Shown piece by piece: positions 17,037 to 26,430 of a stretch of DNA of 64,000 bases. The notes under the pieces were generated by a model. That model did no database searches. It saw only the letters and a program-made list of their open reading frames with translations, and had not been told where the DNA came from. The stretch lies in assembly GCF_033954835.1 (NCBI RefSeq), contig NZ_CP121471.1, forward strand, positions 3,528,501-3,592,500, read 5' to 3'. How positions within the stretch are numbered: the stretch's first letter is position 1; the number at the start of each line of letters is the position of its first letter. This DNA comes from Thiorhodovibrio frisius. Its GTDB lineage: Bacteria; Pseudomonadota; Gammaproteobacteria; Chromatiales; Chromatiaceae. The position numbers and the translations under genes were made by a program.

Positions 17037-18344
17037 TTATTTTTGATCAAGCGAATCAAGCTTCAGCCCCACGCCCCGGTTCAGAATCACCTCCACCCCG
17101 CGCCCGGCATCGACCTCGAGCACCGGGAAGATGGTCTCGGCCAGATCCAGGTAATACTCGGCCAGGCGATCCAGCGCCTTGCCGGTCCCAGAAATGGCCG
17201 CGCCTTGCAGGGCCTGTCCGGAGAAGACTTGCTGGTAGGGCATGGTGGTTCCTCCAGTGGCGACCGAGGCGACCGGCACGGTGCCGAACAGTTGGCTGAA
17301 GCCCTGCATGAAACTCACCTGCATGGCCCGTCCGATGACCTGGCCTTGTTTGTTCACCAGTCGTCCGCGCACGCCGACCTTGCCGTCCTCGCCGACGGCA
17401 TAGCCATCGATGGCGACCTCAATGGTTCGCCCATCGCGGCGCACGCAGTTGATGGACTCCGCGCGCAGATAGACCCGTTCTGAGCCCAGGTCGCCGTAAC
17501 CACCGACCAGGAGAAAACACTCGCGGATGTCGGCGCGGAAGCGGTTGGGCAGGATAGCGTTGTCCTTCAGGCGCAGCAGCGCGGGATAGGGATCCTGGCG
17601 CGCGGTGCGACCGGTGGGCGCGTCCATGCCGGAGAGCAGCACGCCTTGGAGGATGCTGCCTGCGGGGATGCGGACTTCCGAGATGGCGTCCTCGGGGTTC
17701 TTATCCTTGCCGGCGGCTTTGGCCGCATCGCCCTGGACGTGACGGATGCTGAGGGCGGGACCAGCCGGTTTGGCGCTGCCGGCTGGCTCGGAGACGGTGG
17801 CGCGTGGCGCATCGAAGAGCTGATCCAGCGCTGGTGGCTCGGAGTGGCGAATCTCTGGCTCAGAATTAGCGGGAGTCTCGGCAACATCCGCCGGTGATGG
17901 CGGCACCCAGAGGTCGGCTCCCTGTCCAGGGGGAAGCGCTGCCTGGCTTTTGAGCTCTTCCCGCACGCCGGCCAGCTCGCGTTTCAGGGCCTCCAGCTCC
18001 GCCTGGCGCTCGCGGCGCAGCGTCTGCATCAGGGTCGCGCGATTGCCCGCGCCCTCGGCGGCATCCAGGCCGAGTTGCTCCAGGTTGTAGGCGATCTTGC
18101 GCACGTCCCCTTCCAAGGTCTGCAAGCGCCGGCCCAGGCCATCGATGCCGAGGTCGCGCGGATCGACATCGGTGAGTAGATTGTTGACCAGGCGCCGGCG
18201 CTGCGCCTCGCTGTCGCGGTCATCCTGCGGTGCGGTGGCGATCAACACTGCCAGCGAGCCGACGATGACGCCACCAGTCCCCAGGGTGATCCATTGACGC
18301 AGGCGCGGGGACAGGCGCTCCCAGTGTTCGGTCCACTCAGCCAT
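17037..18344 (-). CDS. traB: Conjugal transfer protein TraB (VirB10/TrbI-like)
   Basis: The 435-residue protein has a short cytoplasmic N-terminus, one transmembrane helix (about 16-36), a coiled coil (about 65-140), a Pro-rich linker and a C-terminal VirB10-type domain (IPAGSILQGVLLSGMDAPTG, then FLLVGGYGDLGSERVYLRAE). TraB spans both membranes in the T4SS core. The start codon overlaps the traK stop (TGATG), which rules out the longer upstream frame. The order traL-E-K-B matches F and SXT; traV does not follow. Confidence 0.9.
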   Translation of the reverse strand: MAEWTEHWERLSPRLRQWITLGTGGVIVGSLAVLIATAPQDDRDSEAQRRRLVNNLLTDVDPRDLGIDGLGRRLQTLEGDVRKIAYNLEQLGLDAAEGAGNRATLMQTLRRERQAELEALKRELAGVREELKSQAALPPGQGADLWVPPSPADVAETPANSEPEIRHSEPPALDQLFDAPRATVSEPAGSAKPAGPALSIRHVQGDAAKAAGKDKNPEDAISEVRIPAGSILQGVLLSGMDAPTGRTARQDPYPALLRLKDNAILPNRFRADIRECFLLVGGYGDLGSERVYLRAESINCVRRDGRTIEVAIDGYAVGEDGKVGVRGRLVNKQGQVIGRAMQVSFMQGFSQLFGTVPVASVATGGTTMPYQQVFSGQALQGAAISGTGKALDRLAEYYLDLAETIFPVLEVDAGRGVEVILNRGVGLKLDSLDQK

Positions 18345-19264
18345 CAGCGGGTTCCTCCCGGCTGAGCGGTACGCGCGGCTGGATTTGCGCGCGAGGGATC
18401 GATCGCGACCAACAGGGTCGCATCGGCTCCGGGATGCAGCGGACCGCTGGGCCACAGGGCCGCAGCCGCAATGGCGCCTTTCCCGCCGGCTTGGCACTGG
18501 CTTTCATCGAGCACGACCGGCTGGTCGCCCTTGACCCGCACCCTGGCGGTCAGAAAGCGCAGTGCATCGCCGTCGTATGTCTTCACCTGGCTCAAGTTGA
18601 CATCCGCACCGCAGCGGATCGCAGGACCGAAGCGCACGCGACCTGACCGATAGCCATCGGGCACCTCACCCAAGGCCAGGGCACGAAAGCCTTGGGTCAA
18701 TTCCGCGACGTACTGCTGCGGCTGGCGCCAAATGGCCACGGGCGCCATGTCTGGCTGCACTGACGCCGACTCAGTCACGGCGGACGACGGGCGGGACGCC
18801 TTACGCTGGTTCTCCAATCCCGGCACAAGCAGACGAATCTCGCGTGGCGGCACCCGACGCGGCGCCAGCGTCAGCGCCACCGTGGTCTGGGCATCATCGG
18901 CATCGGTGATGTAGAGGGTCGCCGGGGTCTCCTCGGCGGTGGCGACATAGAGGACATTCCCATCGACCTCGGTCGAAACACTGGAGACCGTCCTGACCGA
19001 CGGTGATCGGAAGGGCGTGACAATGCGGTTGAGGTGATCGATGGCCAGTTCCAGGATGACGGTACTGCCCGGTTCGACCGTGACGGTGCGCGGTCCGAGG
19101 GCCAGTTGGGCATCCTTGGTGGTGGCGGGCTGGTTGGGATTGGAGTCAGCGCTGGTGCGCAGAAAGGGACTCGCGGCCTGAGAACCCAGACTCGTCACGG
19201 CGAGCCCCGTTCCGAGCAGGGCGGCCTGGATGGAGACGGTAAGACGACGGGGTTGGAAGTGCAT
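18344..19264 (-). CDS. traK: Conjugal transfer protein TraK (VirB9-like, secretin-type)
   Basis: The 306-residue protein starts MHFQPRRLTVSIQAALLGTG, a signal peptide cleaved near SQAAS. GAGGATT lies before this ATG; the earlier ATG at 19315 lies inside traE. The mature part is beta-rich, as expected for the periplasmic/outer-membrane TraK that joins TraV and TraB in the core complex. It couples to traB by overlapping stop and start. Confidence 0.88.
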   Translation of the reverse strand: MHFQPRRLTVSIQAALLGTGLAVTSLGSQAASPFLRTSADSNPNQPATTKDAQLALGPRTVTVEPGSTVILELAIDHLNRIVTPFRSPSVRTVSSVSTEVDGNVLYVATAEETPATLYITDADDAQTTVALTLAPRRVPPREIRLLVPGLENQRKASRPSSAVTESASVQPDMAPVAIWRQPQQYVAELTQGFRALALGEVPDGYRSGRVRFGPAIRCGADVNLSQVKTYDGDALRFLTARVRVKGDQPVVLDESQCQAGGKGAIAAAALWPSGPLHPGADATLLVAIDPSRANPAARTAQPGGTR

Positions 19265-19274
19265 GCGGGAATCC

Positions 19275-19850
19275 TCAAGGTTGCGCGGTCGTGCGCGGAC
19301 CGCCGGGATAGACATCCAGATGCCGGATCACCGGGCGGTAGTGCCGGAAGCCGACCTGGATTTCGTAGGTGCGTTGATGGCGGACGGGTTCGGCGCCGGG
19401 ACCGGCACTGACCTGCTGGCCGGTGACGAAGAAGGTGTCGCTGGGTTGGTCATAGCGCAGCGCATCGGGGGAGAAATGCATCGCCACCCGTTCGCGCTTG
19501 ATGGCGGCGACCTGTTCGCCGATGACGGCGAGCACCTCGCGACGCAGCGGCGGGGACAGCAGGGGTTCGAGCGCCGCGCGGATGAAGTCCGCCGAGCCGG
19601 CGCTGACATTGCCGAGCAGTCCGGCGACATGCACCGCCCAGGCTTCCTTGACCGAGCGACTGGCGCTGTCGCGGGCGATATTGACCTCGCCCTCGAGGAT
19701 CGGCGGGACCAGCACCACAGTGCGATCCGCGCGCACCAGGGCGAGCAGTGTCAGCAGGTTGATGAGCAGCAACACTGCCACGACCAGGCGGTGGAAACGA
19801 TTCTCGGCGTTCAATCCGCGCCAGGTGCGGCTCAGGGTGTGAAAATCCAT
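19275..19850 (-). CDS. traE: Conjugal transfer protein TraE (VirB5/VirB8-like inner-membrane component)
   Basis: The 191-residue protein has one N-terminal transmembrane helix (LVVAVLLLINLLTLLALV) and a periplasmic domain ending in GFRHYRPVIRHLDVYPG. Size and position between traL and traK fit F/SXT TraE, part of pilus assembly. Spacing to traL is 8 bp. Confidence 0.88.
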   Translation of the reverse strand: MDFHTLSRTWRGLNAENRFHRLVVAVLLLINLLTLLALVRADRTVVLVPPILEGEVNIARDSASRSVKEAWAVHVAGLLGNVSAGSADFIRAALEPLLSPPLRREVLAVIGEQVAAIKRERVAMHFSPDALRYDQPSDTFFVTGQQVSAGPGAEPVRHQRTYEIQVGFRHYRPVIRHLDVYPGGPRTTAQP

Positions 19851-19858
19851 GGGCGACC

Positions 19859-20140
19859 TCAGGGCTGAAAGCGGCGGGTGAAGGGATTTGGGCAGCGCCG
19901 CGCCTTGAGCGGAACCAGCCCGTGCCAGTAGCCCCAGTGCAGGGTGAAGCCATCGGGGCGGCTGTCACGAAAGCGCCCGTAGAGCCGCGACAGACCCAGT
20001 CCCAGGGCGAGGAAGATCAGCAGTCGGTCGCTGAGCATGCCGATCACGAGCATGAGCACCAGCGGGATGAGTTCATCGAGCCGCCACAGCAGCAGCGAGG
20101 GCGGGTCATCGACGCCATGGGGAAGCGCAAGGGGATGCAT
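19859..20140 (-). CDS. traL: Conjugal transfer protein TraL (pilus assembly, VirB3-like)
   Basis: The 93-residue protein has two hydrophobic segments (LIPLVLMLVIGMLSDRLLIFLALGLGL) followed by a basic cytoplasmic tail, the usual TraL layout. The start at 20140 has GGAGG upstream; the longer frame to 20299 lacks one. It is the first gene of the traLEKB operon, so the promoter should lie in the 20.1-21.2 kb region upstream. Confidence 0.85.
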   Translation of the reverse strand: MHPLALPHGVDDPPSLLLWRLDELIPLVLMLVIGMLSDRLLIFLALGLGLSRLYGRFRDSRPDGFTLHWGYWHGLVPLKARRCPNPFTRRFQP

Positions 20141-20806
20141 CGGGCAGACCTCCGGCAAGTGAGTTGAATGCCGGGTAGCCTGCGCGATTGCGCGTCGATC
20201 AGCGACACCGAGAGTTCGGTGAAAATCCGAGCTTTCGTGCTTGCCCTGTCCAGGGAAGATGGGTAAGGGCAAGCAGGTTGGGCGGGGCTGGCTGGCCATG
20301 CGGGCTGTCTGGGTCGCATCAGCCCGGCGGGTTTGAGCGGCCTGGCTTCGAGGCGGCGCTCGGCACGCCGGCGCCTGGTTCCCACCCGGACTCCGGGCCT
20401 GCTCGTCCCAGCGCGGTCTGGCCCGAACTGGGCTCGGCGTCGGTCGATGCGCTGACCGGGTTCGGCGAGCGCCTCGCGCGCGTCAGCGATCAGCAAGCAG
20501 CATTAATAACTCTCCCGAGTTTTTGTAATGCTTGCTAGCTAGCTAGCTGGCGCGCGCGCGTGAGGAAGCGAGGGTGAACGGCGATCACCAGCAGTTCTTG
20601 GTCCTGGCTGAACTGCACGAATGTTCACATTAAAAACATGCCGTCCAAGCTCGGATTTTTAGAGGATTGCATGATTTTACAGTGGCCTGTCCTTTGTTTC
20701 TGGCCATTAAACCAGCCATAAGCATCCGCGTAGCGCGGCTTTCGCACTCAAAGCCATAGGGAACAATGCTGCGGTCATGGGTCTTCATGGCAACCGAGCT
20801 GGGTCT
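20141..20806. other. Non-coding region upstream of traL
   Basis: No convincing gene. It contains a TAGC tetranucleotide run followed by a GC dinucleotide run near 20526-20560, which could slip or form Z-DNA or a cruciform. It probably holds the traL promoter; no clear sigma-70 boxes were recognised. Confidence 0.5.
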
Positions 20807-21151
20807 TTTTGTTCACCAGCACAGGCAACCTGGTGCACCAGTGTGGGGAAAGGGTTGCATCAGGCTAATCACTTTGGTTCACCAGCCCTAGGGAACCTGG
20901 TTGTCGATGCCGGGGAACTGGGTGCTCTCCCTCCTGGAAAGCGGGGTTCCCTAGTCCGGTGAACCTGGTTCTCTCCCAGGTACCCCGGTTCTCCAGCCTG
21001 GGAACACGAGGTCACCAGTGCGGGGGCAACGGGTTCGCCAGGGTTAGTGTCTCTTGTTCACCAGGCCACGGACGCTTGTTCACCAAGGCGGTGCATCTGG
21101 TTCCCGAGTTCAGGACACTTTGTTCACCCGTTCAGGGACGCTTGTTCACCA
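20807..21151. repeat. Degenerate field of GTTCACCAG-type repeats
   Basis: About ten related motifs occur in 345 bp, with consensus (T)TGTTCACCAG: at 20810, 20832 (GTGCACCAG), 20877, 20987 (GTTCTCCAG), 21010 (GGTCACCAG), 21032 (GTTCGCCAG), 21055, 21078, 21121 and 21143. The partner words GGGAAC/GGGACGC and GGTGAACCTGG recur in between. Spacing is irregular (20-110 bp). This looks like an iteron, centromere or regulator-binding field, not a satellite. It lies upstream of traL and between divergent blocks. Confidence 0.6.
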
Positions 21152-21379
21152 GTCCAGAGACGCTAGAGGCCAGATGACCAGCGAGTTCGCTGGCCACCAG
21201 CGGCGCTGTGGGCCGGACTGTCTCTCGATGGCAGGATGTGATGACTTGCCTGGGCGAGTTCGCCTGGAACCCCGATAGGCTTGAGGTCTTCAAGCGCGCA
21301 CGTTCGCCCCGGCCCCCTTTCGATCAAGGAGCACGATTTCGACGATGATATTCGTTCTGGTCCATGGCGGAGGCAGTTC

Positions 21380-21634
21380 AGGGAAGGATTGGGCCGTGGT
21401 CGCGGATGGCTTGCTGTCGCCTTGGCTCAAGGCCGGTGGTCCTCCGGTGCGGATGCCGCTGGCTCTCAGGGTTTCCAGGAAGTCGCGGACATTCGCTCGC
21501 GCGCGGACGTTCTCGGTGGTGAACAATTTGCTGCGATGACTCAGCGCCTACCCTCCCCGCTCGATGACAGCGGTGGCCAGCGGGATGTCCTTGGTGACCT
21601 GGGGGCAGGCATCGGCGTCGATCCGGATAGTCAT
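21380..21634 (-). pseudogene. Decayed DUF188 (YaiI/YqxD) gene
   Basis: The start MTIRIDADACPQVTKDI matches the conserved N-terminus of DUF188 proteins and is preceded by AGGAGAA. The frame ends after 28 residues. A second frame then carries the family C-terminus ([20 protein letters not shown], then GGPPALSQ). The middle of the roughly 150-residue protein is missing, so an internal deletion with frame change has killed it. It lies 23 bp after the dinB stop, in the same operon. Confidence 0.75.
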
Positions 21635-21657
21635 CTTTTGGGTTCTCCTGAAAGGCG

Positions 21658-22851
21658 TCAGTCACAATGGCGATGGGTGCTGAGCCCGCGTTGAATGGCT
21701 TCGGCACCAAAACGCTGGCGGATGGCGTCGAGTGTCTTGGTCAAGGTCGGCTCTTCGGGCTCTGGTTGCGCGTTAGCCGCGTCGAAAAGATCGAGCTGCA
21801 CACGCCGATTGGACTCGGGCCAACCGGAGAGTCCGAGTCCGATCAGCCGCACGGGGCGGCTGTGCCAGGACGTTTCGGTGGTGAGCATGGACCGGGCGAT
21901 GCAAAACAGTTGCTGTTCATCCGCTGTCGGACGCGTGAGCGTGCGCGAGCGGGTGTGGGTCTCGAAGGGGAAGAAGCGGATTTTCAGCGTCACGACGCGC
22001 CCTTTGTTCCCCGTCTGCCGGGCTAGCCAGCTGACCTCCTGCGCGGCCCAATGCAGGGTGCTTTCCAACATCTGGGGATCGGTGACATCTTCGGCGAAGG
22101 TGGTTTCCTTGGAGATGGATTTGCGCGGTCGCTCGGGATGAATCTGGTCGTCGGCGATTCCGCGTGCCTGACAATAGCACTGAGTACCAGCGCGCGCGCC
22201 CAGATGACGGCGCAGGGTCACGAGCGGGAGTCGGCGCACGTCGCCAATCGTTCTGACACCCAGGCGCCCCAGCCGAGGCGCGGTCTTGGGGCCGATGCCG
22301 CGCAGTACCTGGAATGGCATGGGGTTGAGAAATGCATCCACTTGGTCAGCCAGCACGACCGTCAAGCCATCGGGCTTGCGAGCGTCAGAGGCCAGCTTGG
22401 CGATGAGCCGGTTCGGTCCGATGCCGACCGATGCGGTCAGACCCACGGCCTGGCGGATGCCGGTCTTGACCTGCTCGCCGATGACCTGAGGCGGCCCGAC
22501 CAGGGCGGTCAGACCGGAGATGTCAAGATAGGCTTCGTCGATCGAGACCCGTTCGATCTGCGGGGAGAGGGTCGCGAGCACCGCCATGATTTGTTCGGAG
22601 ACCTGCGCATACTGGGCCATACGCGGGCGGACATAAACCGCTTCCGGCGGCAAACGCCGCACCGCCTGTGCGATGGGCATGGCGGAATGCACGCCGAAGC
22701 GCCGCGCTTCGTAGGAGCAGGTCGCCACCACGCCCCGCTGGCCCGGCTGAGCGCCGACGACCACCGGGCGCCCCTGCCACTCGGGATGGTCGCGTTGTTC
22801 GATGGCGGCGAAGAAGGCGTCGAGATCGACATGCAGGATCAGGCGTGACAT
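21658..22851 (-). CDS. dinB: DNA polymerase IV
   Basis: The 397-residue Y-family polymerase has HVDLDAFFAAIEQRDHP at the N-terminus with the catalytic Asp and SIDEAYLDISG near 105 with the Asp-Glu pair. A helix-hairpin-helix follows (VLRGIGPKTAPRLGRLGVRT), then the little-finger domain. It lacks an obvious C-terminal clamp-binding peptide of the QLxLF type apart from VQLDLFDAAN near 360, which fits that role. It makes error-prone bypass of lesions. SOS control is common in the family; no LexA box was recognised here. Confidence 0.95.
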   Translation of the reverse strand: MSRLILHVDLDAFFAAIEQRDHPEWQGRPVVVGAQPGQRGVVATCSYEARRFGVHSAMPIAQAVRRLPPEAVYVRPRMAQYAQVSEQIMAVLATLSPQIERVSIDEAYLDISGLTALVGPPQVIGEQVKTGIRQAVGLTASVGIGPNRLIAKLASDARKPDGLTVVLADQVDAFLNPMPFQVLRGIGPKTAPRLGRLGVRTIGDVRRLPLVTLRRHLGARAGTQCYCQARGIADDQIHPERPRKSISKETTFAEDVTDPQMLESTLHWAAQEVSWLARQTGNKGRVVTLKIRFFPFETHTRSRTLTRPTADEQQLFCIARSMLTTETSWHSRPVRLIGLGLSGWPESNRRVQLDLFDAANAQPEPEEPTLTKTLDAIRQRFGAEAIQRGLSTHRHCD

Positions 22852-22932
22852 GGCTGCAACCAGCGCGAAGGATTCCGATGATGATAATCCGATGGGCGCC
22901 TGCCCCAGAGGGCCTGTGACTGAGCCGCACGT

Positions 22933-23874
22933 TTAGGGGACGCTGCAAGCCGAGGCGAAACGGCTCGCTTCGCGCACCAGACGGTCAGCATCTTCCAGCT
23001 TGGCAAGATACTCCATCGGCAAGGCGCCCAGTCCGCGCGCGGCGCCCCAGAGGCCGCCGGCCATGGCGCCGATGGTGTCGACATCGCCACCGACCCGGCG
23101 GGTGAAGTCGAGCAGATCGACGAAGGGTTCGCGCAGATGCCGCAGGGCGATATAGACGGCTGTTGGGCAGGAACCGGCGGCAGTGATCGAGCGGCCGAGC
23201 TGCCGGGCGACGATGCTTGGCGCAATCGGCTGTTGGGCGCCAAGCCATTGCTCGGCGGTAGCGAGTTTTTCGGTCACCACTGGGCTCCATGACGCGGCTC
23301 TGATGGCGGCCCAGATGTCGCTCGGACTGCACCCGGTGAAGACCAAGCTGGCGACCAAGGCGATCAGCGCAGCGCCTTCCTTTCCGTCAGGATGGGCGTG
23401 AGTGATCTCGGCGGCGCAATGCGCGGCCGTGATGAGTGTGTGGGTTCCCTGCCCGGCGAAAAAGAGTCCGATCGGCACCGCGCGCATGGCCGCACCATTG
23501 CCGAAGGAGCCCTGGGTATAGACCTTGCGGCTGGCACTGCTCCAGTGCTCTCCGCGTCGGATGCGCTTGAGGATGCGCGCCGCACCGGGGCCATAGCCGC
23601 GCGACCAGCGGTAGGAGCGGGCGAAGCGCAGCGCAAGATCGTCCTGGTCGATGCGGCCCAATTCGGCCAGGGAGGCGGCGACATCGAAGGTCATCTGGGT
23701 GTCGTCGGTCCAGCGCCACCGACCGTGACGGGTGCCGATCATGCGCCACAGCAGTCCTTCGAGCGGGCCGCCTTCATGGGGTGCGCCCCAGGCGTCCGCC
23801 AGGGCAACGCCGAGCAAGGCGCCCTGGATACGATCAAGTGACTCAGGAGGGGAACTTGGTCTGTGGTCGGACAT
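22933..23874 (-). CDS. ADP-ribosylglycohydrolase family protein
   Basis: The 313-residue protein has the DraG/ARH fold signatures: GALLGVALADAWGAPHEG near 18-35, WTDDTQM near 55-61 and GGDVDTIGAMAGGLWGA near 270. These supply the acidic residues that bind two metal ions. The family removes ADP-ribose from proteins, nucleic acids or small molecules; the substrate here cannot be told. It is followed (minus strand) by dinB with an 80-bp gap. Confidence 0.92.
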   Translation of the reverse strand: MSDHRPSSPPESLDRIQGALLGVALADAWGAPHEGGPLEGLLWRMIGTRHGRWRWTDDTQMTFDVAASLAELGRIDQDDLALRFARSYRWSRGYGPGAARILKRIRRGEHWSSASRKVYTQGSFGNGAAMRAVPIGLFFAGQGTHTLITAAHCAAEITHAHPDGKEGAALIALVASLVFTGCSPSDIWAAIRAASWSPVVTEKLATAEQWLGAQQPIAPSIVARQLGRSITAAGSCPTAVYIALRHLREPFVDLLDFTRRVGGDVDTIGAMAGGLWGAARGLGALPMEYLAKLEDADRLVREASRFASACSVP

Positions 23875-23905
23875 GAACGGATCATTCTCCTGCGCGCTGG
23901 ACCGG

Positions 23906-24760
23906 TCAAGCCTTGATTCGGCTCGGCTCTGGCGGTCGACCTCGCGCCTGCGGATCGGCGATCCAGCCTTCGAGCGGGTCGCTGGCTGTTGGCGCGGTCA
24001 GCTGATCAGAACCCTCTGCGCGTTGCGTCCAGGCCCAGGCGGCCTGGATGGCACAGAGCAAGGCATCGAGCCTATCCCCTGTCGGATCAGCGGCCAGGCG
24101 CGTGGGGGCTGTGACCTCCAGGCCATAAACGGGTCTTGTCGCCCCGTCCAGAATCGCTGTCAGCAGGTCGTGGCGCGCTTGCTCGCGTTCGCGGCTTTGC
24201 TTCTTGGAATCATCCTGCTTATAGGAGCGGCGTCCAATCAACTGGCGCGCCAGAACACCGGGATAGGCTTCGACGCAGATGCGCTCCGGGTCGCCGCGAT
24301 GGACCCCCGGAATGGTCACACCAGCGCGCAACAACCGGGGCGCACCTTCGAAGAACATCAGCCCGACCGGGGTGCCATAAAGCTTCTGCGGGCTGATGGC
24401 GCCAGCAGCGCGATCAGTCGCACGCCGATGTTCCTTGTCTCCGACAGCCCGCTGGGCGCGATAGGCATCGAGCGCTTGGCGGAAACCCGTGCGACCCAGG
24501 TTCTCAGCATGACGCACATATCCCGACCAGGTCATGGGCCAGCCGATGTTGGTGACAAAGGTACGCGACTGGCCAAAGGGGAAATCCAGCCCGGCGATCC
24601 AGGGGCCGGGTTGGTTGAGGAAGGATTCAAAGGACGCGAAATCGCACCAGCACGCGAGCGCTCCGGCTGTTAACCGCTGTCCTTCCAACTGGCATTGCAG
24701 ACAGGTGATGGGCTTGCCGCGCCGGGGGCGACTGGTGAAATCGATGCCGTAAACGCGCAT
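23906..24760 (-). CDS. DUF429 family protein
   Basis: The 284-residue protein starts MRVYGIDFTSRPRRGKPITC, typical of DUF429 (predicted RNase H-like fold, early GIDF/S motif), with AGLDFPFG and an EAYPGVLAR segment also seen in the family. The biochemical role is not established. It lies 31 bp upstream of the ADP-ribosylglycohydrolase on the same strand and may be co-transcribed. Confidence 0.85.
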   Translation of the reverse strand: MRVYGIDFTSRPRRGKPITCLQCQLEGQRLTAGALACWCDFASFESFLNQPGPWIAGLDFPFGQSRTFVTNIGWPMTWSGYVRHAENLGRTGFRQALDAYRAQRAVGDKEHRRATDRAAGAISPQKLYGTPVGLMFFEGAPRLLRAGVTIPGVHRGDPERICVEAYPGVLARQLIGRRSYKQDDSKKQSREREQARHDLLTAILDGATRPVYGLEVTAPTRLAADPTGDRLDALLCAIQAAWAWTQRAEGSDQLTAPTASDPLEGWIADPQARGRPPEPSRIKA

Positions 24761-24834
24761 CCTTTGTGCCTCTTGATGCCGGTGAGCCGGGCAAGGGGTA
24801 CCGAACGCTCTGCGCTTCTTATCCCTCCATCCGC

Positions 24835-25389
24835 TTACCAGTGCCCAGTCCCCGGCTCGCCCTTGAACGGACCGACGATCTCATCAGTGATCCAACCGCC
24901 ATAATATCCCCCTGCTTGGGGTCGCACCCGCTCGCCGCCGACACAGCACGCGAGCCGCGCCGGGTAACAGGAAAAATAGCCGGCAATCACGGCGGCCTCC
25001 TCCCAGGCGTGCGGATAGCGCCAGAGCGCATCGCGGATCAGTCCTTGCGGGCCATTGACGTGAAAATACTCGGCCTCGCCTTTCCATTCGCACAGGGTGC
25101 GGCGCTCGGATGGTTCCAGCAGCGACTGATCGACGGCCTCGGGCGGCAGGTAGACACTCGGCGGGCTGCCAGTTTCCAGGGCGCGAATCGCGGCTTCGGT
25201 CGCGGCAATGCGCCACTCGCCGGCATGGACGGTGATCAGCCGGTGATCCGGCTGGTAAATTGGCGGGCGGGGGTAATCCCAGACGGACTCCTGGCCGGGT
25301 CCAGGAACCTGCGCGAAGGGCGGTTTTTTCTGGCCGCGATACCGCCAAGCGTCGCGGGCGGCTTGTAAACCGGATCGATCAGCGGGCAT
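24835..25389 (-). CDS. DUF427 domain protein
   Basis: The 184-residue soluble protein has the DUF427 pattern: WDYPRPP, YLPPEAVDQSLLEPSERRTLCEWKG, then FHVNG and YFSCYPARL, ending with a GGYYGGWIT...GPFKGEPGTGHW tail. The family is of unknown function and common in proteobacteria. No signal peptide. Confidence 0.85.
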   Translation of the reverse strand: MPADRSGLQAARDAWRYRGQKKPPFAQVPGPGQESVWDYPRPPIYQPDHRLITVHAGEWRIAATEAAIRALETGSPPSVYLPPEAVDQSLLEPSERRTLCEWKGEAEYFHVNGPQGLIRDALWRYPHAWEEAAVIAGYFSCYPARLACCVGGERVRPQAGGYYGGWITDEIVGPFKGEPGTGHW

Positions 25390-25541
25390 GATTTGTGGTC
25401 TCGGCTATGATGGCTGGGTGTCTGTTGGCGGATGTTGGGCAGATAATGCGATGGGCAAGATCGCAAACGCGATGGCTGGCGATCAGCGCGCATCGCAACG
25501 CTTGCATGCCCCGTCTCCGGCGACCACCGCAGAGGTTTGCG

Positions 25542-26000
25542 ATGCCAAAACCCGAAACACCGCTCCTGACAGCGGACATCATTATCGAACTCGCCGACCG
25601 GCCCGGCCGGCCTATCGTGCTAATCGAACGGCGTTATCCCCCACTGGGCTGGGCCATTCCTGGCGGTTTTGTCGATCTCGGGGAGCGCATCGAAGCCGCC
25701 GCTGTGCGGGAGGCTCTGGAGGAAACGGCCTTGCCGGTGAGGCTGTGCGTGCTGCTGGGCCTTTATTCCGATCCAGCGCGCGACCCGCGGGGGCATACGG
25801 TCAGCGCGGTCTATGTCGCGGAAGCCACCGGAGAACCCCGGGCGCAAGATGATGCCCGCCACTTGGCGGTCTTCGCACCGGATGCGTTGCCTGAACCCCT
25901 CGCGTTCGATCATGCGCAAATTCTTGGCGACTATCAGCGTTACCGCGAGACGGGCCGGATCACACCGCTTTGGTCGCCGATGACACTCGATGGCGCCTGA
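25542..26000 (+). CDS. Nudix hydrolase
   Basis: The 152-residue protein has the Nudix box GGFVDLGERIEAAAVREALE followed by ETAL (about residues 36-60), matching Gx5Ex7REUxEExGU except at the final Gly. The N-terminus MPKPETPLLTADIIIEL is the usual first strand. The start at 25542 has AGAGG upstream; earlier ATGs give a basic, unlikely leader. It likely hydrolyses a nucleotide diphosphate derivative; the ADP-ribose pyrophosphatase type is possible but unproven. Confidence 0.9.
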   Translation: MPKPETPLLTADIIIELADRPGRPIVLIERRYPPLGWAIPGGFVDLGERIEAAAVREALEETALPVRLCVLLGLYSDPARDPRGHTVSAVYVAEATGEPRAQDDARHLAVFAPDALPEPLAFDHAQILGDYQRYRETGRITPLWSPMTLDGA

Positions 26001-26397
26001 GCATCGCGCGCCCGTCATCATGCCTATTCTGTTTTCCATCATCGAGTCCCCCGGTCATCCGCGACTGGATGGCCTTTACCAGCGCCTTGGCATCGAGCAG
26101 GTCAAACTTGCCTCGCAGCGCAAGGCGTTGCAGGCGCTGAAGAAGACCCCACCCGACTGGGTGGTGGCGGAATTCTTCTATGGCTTCGGCAACAACTACG
26201 CCGGGGCCAATGTCTGCAATCTGGATGTCTTGCTCGCCACATTGCGCAAACAGGCGCCGACCGCGCGGGTGATCGTGCTGGTCACCAGGGATCAAGCCGG
26301 TTATGTTCCCTTGCTGGCTGAGCGCTTCCCCCTGCATGCGGTCCTGACTCTGCCGGTGGCCGAGCCGGACATGGAGGCGGCGCTAGCGGACGAATGA
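25990..26397 (+). CDS. Conserved hypothetical protein
   Basis: The 135-residue soluble protein overlaps the end of the Nudix gene; the alternative start at 26020 (MPILFSIIESPG) gives 125 residues. An alpha/beta pattern (WVVAEFFYGFGNNYAGANVC, then ARVIVLVTRDQAGYVPLL) suggests a receiver-like or Rossmann-like fold. I do not recognise the family. Confidence 0.6.
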   Translation: MAPEHRAPVIMPILFSIIESPGHPRLDGLYQRLGIEQVKLASQRKALQALKKTPPDWVVAEFFYGFGNNYAGANVCNLDVLLATLRKQAPTARVIVLVTRDQAGYVPLLAERFPLHAVLTLPVAEPDMEAALADE

Positions 26398-26430
26398 AGC
26401 GATCATCGTCTTTAACCGCCTGTGCTGTTG

